Of a stretch of DNA of 64,000 nucleotides, positions 7,832-16,633 are shown in pieces. The stretch's first letter is position 1. Every line of letters begins with the position of its first letter. Source of the stretch: Bordetella parapertussis. GTDB taxonomy: Bacteria; Pseudomonadota; Gammaproteobacteria; Burkholderiales; Burkholderiaceae_C. A program made the position numbers and the translations under genes. The stretch spans positions 1 through 64,000 of the forward strand of contig CAMATW010000009.1 of NCBI GenBank assembly GCA_945861305.1, given 5' to 3'. The notes beneath the pieces were generated by a model. It saw only the letters and a list, made by a program, of their open reading frames with translations, did no database searches and was not told the DNA's origin.

Positions 7832-9121
7832 CTACTGTGCGCTGGGTAACTCGTCCCAGCGGGTGGTAAAGCGCGGCGAGCGGTTGGCGCTGCGCATGCG
7901 CCAGTCGCGGCTGGTGCCGGTGGCGGCCAGATGGATGGTGTCGCGCCCAAAATGCAGATTCAGGTGATCGAGTGTTTTCATCAAGGCGGCATCCCGTGTG
8001 CGTGTCACGGTGTCCTCGAACAAGCCGTGTTGCTGACGCCGTGCTTCGCTTAAAGCGGTGAGCATCACCCCCGCTTTTTTGTAGGCAAAACCGGCGCGAA
8101 ATATTTTGCGCAAAGCCACCCATACCGCGTCACTCAGTAAACGAGAGTCGTCGCTGGGCTCGGGCAAAGGCACCAAGAGACTGGCGTTGTACTGGGGTTC
8201 ATCGGGCTTGAAGGGGTTGGTGCGGATGAAGACGTGAACAGCGCCTGCCAGCGACTGCTGGGCACGCAGTTTTTCCCCTGCCCGTGCCACATGCGCGCTG
8301 AGGGCTTCGCGCAACTCGACCACACTGTGTACCGGTCTGCCAAAGCTACGCGAAGCCATGATTTGTTGCTTCGGTGGGGTGATGTCTTCCAGCCCCAAGC
8401 AGCTGACGCCACGCAACTCGCACACGATGCGCTCCATCACCACGCCAAAGCGCTCACGCAAGCGGGCAGGCGGCGTGTTGCGCAGTTCTAGCACGGTGTG
8501 AATCTCCATCTCAGCCAAACGCCGCGCTGTGCGGCTGCCCACGCCCCAGACCTCGCGTACCTCGGTTTGCGCCATCCAGTCTTGGCGTTCGGGGCGCGAG
8601 AGGGCGTTCAAATCGCACACACCTTCAAACACCGCTTGCTTTTTGGCCAAGTGGTTAGCCAGTTTGGCCAAGGTTTTGGTCGGCCCTATGCCCACGCACA
8701 CGGGCAGGCCGGTCCACTGGCGAATGCGTTGGCGCATATGCCGCCCCAAGGCCACGCCGCCGCCGTGCAGCGGCAGGACTTGCTCGACCCGCAAAAAACT
8801 TTCGTCGATGCTGTAGACCTCGAGGTCTGGCGCGTAGTCACGCAAGATGTCCACCACACGTTGGCTCATGTCGGCATACAGCGTGTAGTTGGAGGACAAG
8901 GCTTGTATGCCGTGTTGCAGCGCCAAGTCTTTGAGCGAGAACCATGGCGTACCCATCTTCACGCCCAGCGCTTTGACTTCGTTGGAGCGAGCCACGGCGC
9001 AGCCATCGTTATTGGACAGCACCACCATGGGCACGTCTTGCAACCGCGGCTGAAACACACGTTCGCAACTGACATAAAAATTGTTGACGTCCACCAAGGC
9101 AAACTGCGCCACCGCACCCAT
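7832..9121 (-). CDS. umuC: UmuC, DNA polymerase V catalytic subunit
   Basis: A 429-residue Y-family translesion polymerase. The start at 9121 gives the canonical N-terminus with [17 protein letters not shown] (catalytic Asp in VDVNNFY), followed by [14 protein letters not shown] and the second catalytic motif VYSIDESFL. Helix-hairpin-helix and little-finger regions follow ([20 protein letters not shown]). The C-terminus contains [16 protein letters not shown] and [17 protein letters not shown], typical of UmuC. It forms polymerase V with processed UmuD and replicates across lesions at the cost of mutations. It begins three bases after the umuD stop and should share its LexA-controlled promoter. 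Confidence 0.95.
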   Translation of the reverse strand: MGAVAQFALVDVNNFYVSCERVFQPRLQDVPMVVLSNNDGCAVARSNEVKALGVKMGTPWFSLKDLALQHGIQALSSNYTLYADMSQRVVDILRDYAPDLEVYSIDESFLRVEQVLPLHGGGVALGRHMRQRIRQWTGLPVCVGIGPTKTLAKLANHLAKKQAVFEGVCDLNALSRPERQDWMAQTEVREVWGVGSRTARRLAEMEIHTVLELRNTPPARLRERFGVVMERIVCELRGVSCLGLEDITPPKQQIMASRSFGRPVHSVVELREALSAHVARAGEKLRAQQSLAGAVHVFIRTNPFKPDEPQYNASLLVPLPEPSDDSRLLSDAVWVALRKIFRAGFAYKKAGVMLTALSEARRQQHGLFEDTVTRTRDAALMKTLDHLNLHFGRDTIHLAATGTSRDWRMRSANRSPRFTTRWDELPSAQ

Positions 9122-9123
9122 GT

Positions 9124-9570
9124 TTAGCCTCCGCGCTTCAAGCGCCGCACCACGCCGACCACCACACCCCACACTTCAAGTGGGCGTTCGGTGTTGAGCA
9201 CGATGGCTTGGTAAGCGGGGTTTTCGGGGCGCAGTTCGATGCGTCCATGCTGTTGGTGCAAACGTTTGATGGTGTAGTCGCCTTCAACCACGGCGATGAC
9301 GATGTCGTTGTGCCGTGCTTGCAGCGAGCGGTCCACCACCACTTTGTCGCCGTCTTCGATGCTTGCGCCGCGCATGGAGTCGCCGCGCACATTGAACATG
9401 AAGGTGGCGGGTTTGTGGCGCACCAAGTAGTCGTTGAGGTCGAGGCTGTCTTCGGTGTCGTCAGCGGCGGGTGAGGGAAAGCCTGCCGACATGCGGTGCA
9501 GCAGCAGGCGCAGCGGCGTGCCGCTAGGGTGGTTTTGCAGGGTTTGGGGTTGCTGGTGCAGGGTATGCAT
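9124..9570 (-). CDS. umuD: UmuD, SOS mutagenesis S24 self-cleaving subunit
   Basis: A 148-residue S24/LexA-type protein. The catalytic serine is in [13 protein letters not shown] (near residue 65) and the lysine in [10 protein letters not shown] (near 101). An Ala-Gly pair in MSAGFPSPA (near 30) is the likely RecA-assisted self-cleavage site. Truncated UmuD' joins UmuC to make polymerase V. A near-consensus LexA box lies just upstream, so expression is part of the SOS response. Confidence 0.93.
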   Translation of the reverse strand: MHTLHQQPQTLQNHPSGTPLRLLLHRMSAGFPSPAADDTEDSLDLNDYLVRHKPATFMFNVRGDSMRGASIEDGDKVVVDRSLQARHNDIVIAVVEGDYTIKRLHQQHGRIELRPENPAYQAIVLNTERPLEVWGVVVGVVRRLKRGG

Positions 9571-9586
9571 GTCAAGTGAGAATAAA

Positions 9587-9606
9587 TACTGTATAAAAAC
9601 ACAGTT
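9587..9606 (-). promoter_or_regulatory. LexA (SOS) box of umuDC
   Basis: TACTGTATAAAAACACAGTT fits the proteobacterial SOS box CTGT-N8-ACAG exactly in its conserved halves (CTGT at 9589-9592, ACAG at 9601-9604). It lies 17 bases upstream of the umuD start codon, placing it over the promoter, as in other umuDC operons. Confidence 0.92.
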
Positions 9607-9712
9607 TAACGGAGTTTAATCAGGAACACAGGGAAGGGTGTGCTGGGTGCGGGGTGCTATCCTGCACGCCCAGCCATAGCTGCCCCAACGCTTTGTAGAC
9701 AAGGTTTTCACC

Positions 9713-10717
9713 ATGACGATTCCCTCCCTGATGCGCTTCATCGACCACGGCAGTGGCGGCGCCCCCGATATATTGAAGCCCGCCCAGACCGGTGTGCCCG
9801 CGCCTGCCGCTGGCGAGGTCTTGGTCAAGGTGGCTTATGCGGGTGTCAATCGCCCCGATTGCTTGCAGCGCAGTGGCCGCTATCCGCCCCCGCTCGGCGC
9901 TTCGCCCATTTTGGGTCTGGAAGCCTCGGGCCATGTGGTGGCATTGGGCGAGGGCGTGACGCAGTGGAAGGTGGGCGACGCGGTGTGTGGCTTAGCCAAT
10001 GGCGGTGCCTACGCCGAGTACGTCAGCATCCCCGAGGGACAAGCTTTGCCTGTTCCCAAGGGTTTAAGCCTGTTGCAAGCAGCGGCTTTGCCCGAAAACT
10101 ATTTCACTGTGTGGACCAATGTGTTTCAGCGTGGCCATCTGCAGGCAGGTGAAACTTTCTTGGTGCACGGCGGCTCTTCGGGCATTGGCTTGACAGCCAT
10201 CCAATTGGCCAAAGCGTTTGGCGCCAAAGTGTTGTGTACCGTGGGCAATGCTGACAAGGTGGCGGCTTGTCTCAAGGCCGGTGCTGATGTGGCCATCGAT
10301 TACCGTCAGCAAGACTTTGTGGCTCAAGCGCTTGCCGCCACCGAGCAAAAAGGCGTGAACATCATTTTGGACATGGTGGGCGGCGACTATATGCAGCGCA
10401 ATTTACAGACCTTGGCCATCGACGGCCGCTTGGTGCAAATCGCGTTTTTACAGCACTCGAAAACCGAGGTGGACTGGATTGCGCTGATGGTCAAGCGCCT
10501 GACCTTCACCGGCTCCACCTTGCGCCCCCGCAGCGCGGCGGACAAAGCACAGATGGCGCATGAATTGCAAATGCAGGTGTGGCCTTTGCTGGAAAAGGGC
10601 CAAGCTTTGCCTGTCATTCACCAAGTGTTCGAACTGGACCAAGCCGCGCAAGCCCATGCGCTGATGGAGTCGTCTACCCACATCGGCAAAATCATGTTCA
10701 AGGTGGCGGGGGGGTGA
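9713..10717 (+). CDS. NAD(P)H-quinone oxidoreductase, zinc-independent MDR family (TP53I3/PIG3-like)
   Basis: A 334-residue medium-chain dehydrogenase/reductase. The N-terminal GroES-like domain includes VNRPDCLQRSGRYPPP and LGLEASGHVV. The Rossmann domain has VHGGSSGIGLTAIQLAKAFG (near 150-170) for NADPH. The quinone-reductase type lacks the catalytic-zinc cysteine set, as here. It would reduce quinones or similar electrophiles. It is a single gene; its 3' end overlaps the convergent Fur-family gene by 20 bases. Confidence 0.88.
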   Translation: MTIPSLMRFIDHGSGGAPDILKPAQTGVPAPAAGEVLVKVAYAGVNRPDCLQRSGRYPPPLGASPILGLEASGHVVALGEGVTQWKVGDAVCGLANGGAYAEYVSIPEGQALPVPKGLSLLQAAALPENYFTVWTNVFQRGHLQAGETFLVHGGSSGIGLTAIQLAKAFGAKVLCTVGNADKVAACLKAGADVAIDYRQQDFVAQALAATEQKGVNIILDMVGGDYMQRNLQTLAIDGRLVQIAFLQHSKTEVDWIALMVKRLTFTGSTLRPRSAADKAQMAHELQMQVWPLLEKGQALPVIHQVFELDQAAQAHALMESSTHIGKIMFKVAGG

Positions 10718-11084
10718 GGCGGCATGTGCCACATGTGCCATAAAGCGTAAGTTCGTGCCTGTTTACCTGAAAGCCATCAGGGGCCAGTTCTTGCAAGTTA
10801 CCAGGGCAATCGTGTATGTCGTACACCTTGTCGCAGCTTGTGCAATGGAAATGGTGGTGGTGGTGGTGGTGCGAGGACTCGTAGCGGGGGTTCTCGCCAG
10901 GCAGGTTCACCGTGCCAATCAGGCCGTTTTCTACCAACGATTTGATATTGCGGTACACCGTGGCGATACCCATGCCCGGCGCCTCGGCCGCTGCGGCATC
11001 CAAAATTTCTTGTGCTAGCAAGGGGCGGCCAGCCGTTTTGATGGCGTTGAGGATGGCCGTGCCTTGTTTGGTGATGCGTTCCAT
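10698..11084 (-). CDS. zur: Fur-family regulator, probably Zur
   Basis: A 128-residue Fur-superfamily repressor. The winged helix (residues about 5-60) includes PLLAQEILDAAAAEAPGMGIATVYRNIKSL in pieces typical of the family. The metal-binding part has a run of seven histidines followed by FHCTSC (near 75-86) and a C-terminal CGTC; the two CxxC pairs form the structural zinc site. The gene is divergent from a TonB receptor gene that heads a zinc-type uptake locus, which argues for a zinc-sensing Zur rather than iron-sensing Fur. A palindrome between the two genes (11103-11122) is the probable operator and would allow autoregulation. The long His run is unusual. Confidence 0.82.
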   Translation of the reverse strand: MERITKQGTAILNAIKTAGRPLLAQEILDAAAAEAPGMGIATVYRNIKSLVENGLIGTVNLPGENPRYESSHHHHHHHFHCTSCDKVYDIHDCPGNLQELAPDGFQVNRHELTLYGTCGTCRLTPPPP

Positions 11085-11102
11085 AGGATGAGCTGTTTAT
11101 GT

Positions 11103-11122
11103 GATAATGAATTATCATTATC
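11103..11122. promoter_or_regulatory. Fur/Zur-type operator palindrome
   Basis: GATAATGAATTATCATTATC: two perfect 7-bp arms (GATAATG and CATTATC) around AATTAT. It differs from the classical 19-bp Fur consensus by one extra central base. It lies 18 bases upstream of the regulator start codon and 17 bases upstream of the TonB receptor start codon, so one bound dimer could block both promoters. Confidence 0.75.
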
Positions 11123-11139
11123 GTGTAACGGAGGATTCC

Positions 11140-13299
11140 ATGGACCGATTTTCACCCCAAAACCAAGTTCTCGACGCCAAGCGCTGGGGCGTGGCCATCT
11201 TGCTCTTTCAGGTGCTTCATTCACAAGCCCAAAACATGCCTGTCGCAAATCCTGAGCGATTGCAAGAAGTGACGGTGACGGGCAATGCCTTGGGTAACGC
11301 CGAGGGCATACAAGCTGTGCAAATCTTGCAAGGCGAAGGGTTGATGATCAACGGGCAAAGCACGCTGGGTGAGACCTTGGCGCTCACGCCTGGTGTCAGC
11401 AGCAGCTATTTCGGCCCTAACGCCAGCCGTCCCATCATTCGCGGCATGGATGGCGACCGGATCAAAATCTTAAATAACAGCGCAAGCTCGCACGATGTGT
11501 CTGCCCTGAGCAATGACCATGCAGTGCCGTCAGATCCCTTGACGGTCGAGCGCATAGAGGTGCTGCGTGGCCCCTCGGCCATCATGTACGGCGGCAGCGC
11601 TGTGGGGGGCGTGGTGAATTTGATCGACAACCGCATTCCTACGCAGCCCATGGAGGGCTTGAGCGGCAAGGCCGATGTGGGTTGGTCCACGGTCAACAAA
11701 GAGTCCCGCGCCGCGGTCATGTTCGAATCTGGCAACGAACGTTATGGACTGCATATGGATGCCTTTGGCAGGCACAGCGGCGACATGGGCGTGCCCGATA
11801 CCTTGGCCTGTACGAAGTCGGGTTCTAGCGCCTCAGCCAAGGCCATTTGTAATTCAGCCAACATCAGCCGTGGCTATGCCTTGGGCGGCTCGGTCTTTTG
11901 GGACAAAGGTTATCTGGGCTTGTCAGGCACGCACTACAACAGCACTTACGGCACGGTGGCCGAGGATACGGTGACCATAGGCATGCAAAGCGATCGCTAT
12001 GCCTTGGAAACTGAAATCCGCTATCCAGTAACCGGCTGGGACAATATGCGGGTGCAGTTCACCCACACCGATTACCAACACACGGAATACGAATCGGGAG
12101 CGGTTGGGACGGTGTTTAGCCAAGAGGGGCAAGAGCTGCGCTGGAGCGCCAAGCACCAAGCCGTGGCCAGCGCTTGGGGGCAGTGGCAAGGCGTTGTAGG
12201 CTGGCAGGGTGAAGACAGCCGCTTTGCGGCCAATGGCGCTGAGGCCTTCATGCCGTCTACCCAAACCCGCCAATCAGCGATTTACTTGGTTGAAGAGCTG
12301 AAAAAACCATGGGGAGGTTTCAGTTTTGGGCTGCGTTCCGAAGCTGTCAAAGTCAATGGCGATGCCTTCGACCCAGAAGGGTCGACCCATTACACCGCCG
12401 CGACCACCAACACGTTTTCGCCTATCAGCAGTTCTTTGGGGGTGTTGTACAAACTCAGTTCCGATGTGTTGATCAAAGCCCATTGGGCGCGTACCGCTCG
12501 GGCGCCCAAAGACTATGAGTTGCGTGCCGACGGTGTGCATGTGGCCACCTCCGCTTATGAGCAAGGCTCGGTTGCTTTGCAAACCGAAAAAGCCCGTCAA
12601 ATGGACATCGGTCTGGCGTGGGGGCAGGGGCCGCACACCGTCAGCCTGAATTACTTTGACAACCGCTTTAGCAATTACATAGGTTTGAATGCCACAGGCG
12701 ATGTGGTCAATGGCTCAGGCGTTGTCGGTGGCGCAGGTACAGACAGCGTTGCTTGTACCAGTGCAGACGCCGACAACGATTGCTGGGATAAATACGAGTT
12801 TGAAGCGGTGCGAGCTCAGTTCAAAGGCTGGGAAGCCATGGCGCAGCTGCGTTTGAGTGGCAGCAGCGGCTTGTTCCCAGCCATCGATGGGCTTGCCTTG
12901 TGGGATCTCAAATTGCGGGCGGATTCCGTTCGTGCCAGCAACCTTGACACGGGAGACGCCTTGCCGCGTATCGCACCCTTTCGTTGGGGGGCAAGCTTGT
13001 CAAGGCAGTCTGGGCCTTGGCGTTGGTCGCTGGGGATGGACAAGGCACAAGCCCCACGCTTGGCGTCGACACAGGTCGCTACCGCCGGTTACACCTTGTG
13101 GAACACCCAACTCAGTTACCGACAAACCATCCAAGCCAACCAAGCTGTGTGGTATCTCAAGGTTGACAACCTGACCGACCAATTGGCTTATCCCGCCACC
13201 TCTGTGTTGACCACCACCGCTGCAGACACGGTGACGGGCCGCCCCAAGGCGCCGTTGCCTGGCAGAAACATCAAATTGGGTTTGCAACTTTATTTCTAA
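11140..13299 (+). CDS. TonB-dependent outer-membrane receptor (ZnuD-like)
   Basis: A 719-residue outer-membrane receptor. The ATG at 11140 is preferred over upstream starts because GGAGG lies just before it and the earlier codons fall in the operator. After a signal-like segment (WGVAILLFQVLHSQAQ) comes a TonB-box-like LQEVTVTG, a plug domain with GETLALTPGVSSSYFGP, RPIIRGMDGDRIKIL and VERIEVLRGPSAIMYGG, then a 22-strand barrel ending in the aromatic residue of LGLQLYF. Short HDVSALSNDHAVP in the plug adds His and Asp residues as in zinc receptors. Placed behind a Zur-like operator and ahead of a ZIP transporter, it probably imports zinc; iron-chelate uptake is the alternative. Confidence 0.85.
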   Translation: MDRFSPQNQVLDAKRWGVAILLFQVLHSQAQNMPVANPERLQEVTVTGNALGNAEGIQAVQILQGEGLMINGQSTLGETLALTPGVSSSYFGPNASRPIIRGMDGDRIKILNNSASSHDVSALSNDHAVPSDPLTVERIEVLRGPSAIMYGGSAVGGVVNLIDNRIPTQPMEGLSGKADVGWSTVNKESRAAVMFESGNERYGLHMDAFGRHSGDMGVPDTLACTKSGSSASAKAICNSANISRGYALGGSVFWDKGYLGLSGTHYNSTYGTVAEDTVTIGMQSDRYALETEIRYPVTGWDNMRVQFTHTDYQHTEYESGAVGTVFSQEGQELRWSAKHQAVASAWGQWQGVVGWQGEDSRFAANGAEAFMPSTQTRQSAIYLVEELKKPWGGFSFGLRSEAVKVNGDAFDPEGSTHYTAATTNTFSPISSSLGVLYKLSSDVLIKAHWARTARAPKDYELRADGVHVATSAYEQGSVALQTEKARQMDIGLAWGQGPHTVSLNYFDNRFSNYIGLNATGDVVNGSGVVGGAGTDSVACTSADADNDCWDKYEFEAVRAQFKGWEAMAQLRLSGSSGLFPAIDGLALWDLKLRADSVRASNLDTGDALPRIAPFRWGASLSRQSGPWRWSLGMDKAQAPRLASTQVATAGYTLWNTQLSYRQTIQANQAVWYLKVDNLTDQLAYPATSVLTTTAADTVTGRPKAPLPGRNIKLGLQLYF

Positions 13300-13323
13300 A
13301 AGACTCTTCTGAGACCCTTGGAC

Positions 13324-14085
13324 ATGACACTGGTTTGGATTTTGTTGGCGTGTGTGCTTTCGACCGTAGGGAGCATGCTCGTCGCTTTTTGGGCGGCCCA
13401 TAAAGTGCCCAAAAAAGTGCTGTCCTTGATGGTGGCTTTTTCAGCTGGAACCATGCTGTCTGCTGCTTTGCTCAATGTGCTACCCGAGGCCTTAGAAAAC
13501 GAGGGTGAAGACCCCCATCGCTTGTTTGGGGTTTTACTCATTTCCTTGCTAGGGTTTTATTTTTTGGAACGAAGCGCTTTATGGCGACACCAGCATGCTG
13601 GTGTATTGCCTACAGATAACGCCGCAGAGCGGGGCTTGCTGCCTGCAAGCTACGCCTTGATGGTAGGGGACGGTGTGCATAATTTTGTCGATGGATTGTT
13701 GATTGCAGGCGCCTTCATGGCTGACCCTTGGTTGGGCGTGACCACCACAGCAGCCATCTTTGCCCATGAGCTGCCGCAAGAAATAGCAGAATTTGCCATT
13801 TACTTTTCTTCGGGCTGGTCCAAAGGCAAAGCTTTGCGCCTCAACCTGATGGGAGGCTTGAGCAGCTTGCTGGGCGCTGGTGTGGGTTGGATGTTGTTAG
13901 AGCCAGGCCCTAGCATTCCTTACGTTTTAATGATCACTGTGGCCAGTTTTACCTATATATCTTTGACCGATTTGGTCCCCTATTTACACAAAAAACATGC
14001 GCAAGATGGTTTTTTTCGTCAAACTGCGCTACTGTTGCTGGGCGTTGCTTGGCTGCCCGCCTTGGCCATGTGGATGCCCCATTGA
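13324..14085 (+). CDS. ZIP-family metal transporter
   Basis: A 253-residue inner-membrane protein with about eight helices. The signature ZIP residues are present in GDGVHNFVDGLLIAGAF (helix 4) and HELPQEIAEFAIYF (helix 5), which form the metal path. ATG at 13324 is chosen over a TTG two codons earlier. ZIP proteins move zinc or similar divalent ions into the cytoplasm. It follows the TonB receptor by 24 bases and precedes a DUF2796 gene, making it part of a zinc-acquisition unit. Confidence 0.9.
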   Translation: MTLVWILLACVLSTVGSMLVAFWAAHKVPKKVLSLMVAFSAGTMLSAALLNVLPEALENEGEDPHRLFGVLLISLLGFYFLERSALWRHQHAGVLPTDNAAERGLLPASYALMVGDGVHNFVDGLLIAGAFMADPWLGVTTTAAIFAHELPQEIAEFAIYFSSGWSKGKALRLNLMGGLSSLLGAGVGWMLLEPGPSIPYVLMITVASFTYISLTDLVPYLHKKHAQDGFFRQTALLLLGVAWLPALAMWMPH

Positions 14086-14126
14086 TTTCCCCCGCCAAGC
14101 TGTGTATCTTCTAGAATGGAAAACAT

Positions 14127-14642
14127 ATGAAACACTCACTTTGTAGCGCTTTCACGGTGACAGTCTTACTCCACGGCACTTATGCGCTGGCCGGTGACAA
14201 GCACGCCGCCCACTCGCATGGGGCGGGTAATTTGGAGCTGGTGGTGCAGGGCTCCAGTGTGAAAGCCAGTTTTGAAATACCGATGGAAAGCCTGCTGGGC
14301 TTTGAGCACTTGCCGCGAACCCCTGCACAAAAAAAGGCCATGGCGGATTTACAAACTGCGACTGCTCAAGCCAGTTACTTCATCACCCTGCCTGCGGCGG
14401 CGGACTGTCAGCCCAAGTCTTTGCAAGTCAACGCAGATATGTTTAACGGTAAAAAGTCCGAGCACAGCGACTTGGATGCCGAGCTCGAATTCAGCTGCAG
14501 CCAGCCCAGCGCCTTAAAGCAAATGGAAATCCCCTTGTTTAAAAAGCACCCGCGTTTAAGTAGCCTGAAGGTTGATATGGTCAGCCCCAGAGGGCAGGCC
14601 AGCGTCACCCTCAAAGCCAAAGACCCTGTGCTTCGCTGGTAA
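14127..14642 (+). CDS. DUF2796 (ZrgA-like) periplasmic zinc-binding protein
   Basis: A 171-residue secreted protein (signal MKHSLCSAFTVTVLLHGTYALA). The mature N-terminus DKHAAHSHGAGNLELVVQG is His-rich, and the stretch ASFEIPMESLLGFEHLPRTPAQ is typical of DUF2796. The related Vibrio cholerae protein ZrgA belongs to a zinc-regulated ABC importer. It would bind zinc in the periplasm and deliver it to the ABC transporter encoded by the next two genes. It lies four bases ahead of the ATPase gene. Confidence 0.85.
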   Translation: MKHSLCSAFTVTVLLHGTYALAGDKHAAHSHGAGNLELVVQGSSVKASFEIPMESLLGFEHLPRTPAQKKAMADLQTATAQASYFITLPAAADCQPKSLQVNADMFNGKKSEHSDLDAELEFSCSQPSALKQMEIPLFKKHPRLSSLKVDMVSPRGQASVTLKAKDPVLRW

Positions 14643-14645
14643 ACC

Positions 14646-15332
14646 GTGACCCACGCCCTACAGCTTTCGCAACTCTCCCACGCTTGGAGCAATTCCCCGC
14701 CTTTGTTTGACATTGCACAACTGTCGCTGTTGCAGGGTGAAAACTTGTTTATTCAAGGCCCGAGCGGCTGCGGCAAAAGCACTCTGCTGGGCATGCTGGC
14801 AGGCGTGATTGCGGTCAGCCACGGCCAGCTCGAGGTGCTGGGGCAAGACATGGTGAAGCTGAGCAGCGTTGGGCGAGACCGCTTGCGTGGCGAACACATG
14901 GGCGTGATTTTTCAGCAGTTCAATTTGCTGCCCTACCTTGATGTTCAGGCCAATGTGCTGTTGCCCACCCGCTTGTTTCCCAGCCGTGCAAAGGCTGCCG
15001 CCCAAGAATGGGGCGACGCCCAAAGCCAAGCGCTGCATTTGATCCAGACCTTGGGCTTATCCCAAAGTGTGTGGCAGCAACCGGTCCATCAGTTGTCTGT
15101 CGGCCAGCAGCAGCGTGTGGCCGCGGTGCGTGCCCTGATGGGCAGCCCGCGTTTGGTGATTGCCGATGAGCCCACTTCCGCCTTGGATGACGCCAATCAG
15201 CTTGAGTTCCTCGACCTGCTGTTGGGCACCGCCCGCAGGCAAGCTGCCAGCGTGGTCATGGTCAGCCACAACCCCCATTTGGCCCAGCGCTTCGACCACA
15301 TGTATGCCATGCCTTTAAGGGACCGAGCATGA
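14646..15332 (+). CDS. ABC transporter ATP-binding protein (zinc locus)
   Basis: A 228-residue ATPase beginning at GTG 14646. Walker A is GPSGCGKST (near 39-47), the signature is LSVGQQQRVAAVRAL and Walker B is LVIADEPTSALD, with a switch His in MVSHNPH. It resembles the LolD/MacB-type ATPases that partner FtsX-like permeases. Its last bases overlap the next gene, so the pair forms one transporter. In the Zrg-type arrangement this energises zinc uptake with the DUF2796 protein. Confidence 0.9.
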   Translation: MTHALQLSQLSHAWSNSPPLFDIAQLSLLQGENLFIQGPSGCGKSTLLGMLAGVIAVSHGQLEVLGQDMVKLSSVGRDRLRGEHMGVIFQQFNLLPYLDVQANVLLPTRLFPSRAKAAAQEWGDAQSQALHLIQTLGLSQSVWQQPVHQLSVGQQQRVAAVRALMGSPRLVIADEPTSALDDANQLEFLDLLLGTARRQAASVVMVSHNPHLAQRFDHMYAMPLRDRA

Positions 15333-16618
15333 TGTGGCTGAATCTGGCTTGGCGCAGTGCATGGTCGCGCAGGCAGGCGCTGGCCATGGTGATTGTTTCA
15401 GTGAGCGTGTCGGTGCTGATCTTGCTGGGTGTGCAGCAACTGCGTGAGGACGCCAAGCGCAGTTTCTCCAATGCCTTGAGCGGCGTGGACCTGATCGTGG
15501 GGCCGCGTGGCAGCGCGACCGAACTCATGCTCTACAGCGTTTTCCAAATTGGACGCCCGTCGCGCAACATGGGCTACGAGGGCTACACCGCCTTGGCGCA
15601 ATTGCCCCAAGTGCAGTGGGCGGTGCCCATTCAACTGGGCGACAGCTATATGGGGCACCCTGTGCTGGGCAGTACGCCGGAAATTTTCACCCGTTTCAAA
15701 AGCCAAGGTCAAGGTTTGCAATGGGCGCAAGGGCGGGCTTTTGCAGACCCTCTCGTCCAGCCTGAAGCCTTGAGCGAAGTGGTGTTGGGTGCCGAGGTGG
15801 CCAAACGCTTTGGCCACAAGCTCAATGACAAACTGGTACTCACCCATGGGCAGTCCAGCGGTCTTGGCACCGAGCACGAAGACCACCCCATGACCGTGGT
15901 GGGCATCTTGGCGCCCACCGGTGCACCCATAGACCGCAGCGTCATTGTCAGCTTGCAGGCTTTCGAGGCCATTCATGTCGGTTGGGGCATGGGCATTTCC
16001 CCCAGTGCGTTCAAGGCGGCAGGCGGCGCACAGCAGGCCTTGGACATCAAAGACTTGCAACCTTCCAGTCTGTCGGCTGTGTGGGTGGGTTTGCATAACC
16101 GTGCCGAGGTGTTCTCGGTGCGGCGCAAGATCGAAGGCTTGGAGCTCGGGCAGTTGATGGCCGTCATGCCCGGGGTGGCGCTAGACGAGCTATGGCAAAT
16201 CGTGAAAGTGGTGGAAAACACCTTGCTGCTGGTGGGCATGCTGGTGGCGGTGAGCGCCATGTTCAGCGTGGCGGCGGTGCTGCTGGTAGCCATGGCCGGT
16301 CGGCGCAAAGAATTGGCCATTTTGCGGGCCATGGGTGCGGCGCCTTTGGCTTTGATGGGCTTTGTTTTGTTGGAGTCTTTGTTGGTCTGCGTGGTGGGTA
16401 TAGTCACTGGTTATGCACTGTGCCAAGCCATGTTGATGGCGGGTCAAGGGATATTGCGCACCGAGTTTGGTGTTTTGGTGCAAGCAGGCTGGCCTGCAGC
16501 ACAGGCTTGGTGGGCGTTGGCGGGTTTGTGTGGCGTGGCTTTGGTGGCCAGTCTGGTGCCGGCTTGGCGTGCCTATCGTTTGTCTTTGTCGGATGGCTTG
16601 CATCCCCCTTCGGTTTAA
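15329..16618 (+). CDS. FtsX/MacB-type ABC transporter permease (zinc locus)
   Basis: A 429-residue permease with one N-terminal helix, a large periplasmic domain (about residues 40-280, with GVDLIVGPRGSATELMLYS near its start) and three C-terminal helices around residues 285-420, the FtsX/MacB topology. An RRKELAILRAMGAAP loop between the last helices is typical. It overlaps the ATPase gene by four bases. MacB-type permeases usually act on periplasmic substrates or export, so the direct role in zinc movement is inferred from synteny with zrg loci rather than from sequence. Confidence 0.87.
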   Translation: MMWLNLAWRSAWSRRQALAMVIVSVSVSVLILLGVQQLREDAKRSFSNALSGVDLIVGPRGSATELMLYSVFQIGRPSRNMGYEGYTALAQLPQVQWAVPIQLGDSYMGHPVLGSTPEIFTRFKSQGQGLQWAQGRAFADPLVQPEALSEVVLGAEVAKRFGHKLNDKLVLTHGQSSGLGTEHEDHPMTVVGILAPTGAPIDRSVIVSLQAFEAIHVGWGMGISPSAFKAAGGAQQALDIKDLQPSSLSAVWVGLHNRAEVFSVRRKIEGLELGQLMAVMPGVALDELWQIVKVVENTLLLVGMLVAVSAMFSVAAVLLVAMAGRRKELAILRAMGAAPLALMGFVLLESLLVCVVGIVTGYALCQAMLMAGQGILRTEFGVLVQAGWPAAQAWWALAGLCGVALVASLVPAWRAYRLSLSDGLHPPSV

Positions 16619-16633
16619 ATTGAGGAATACGAA

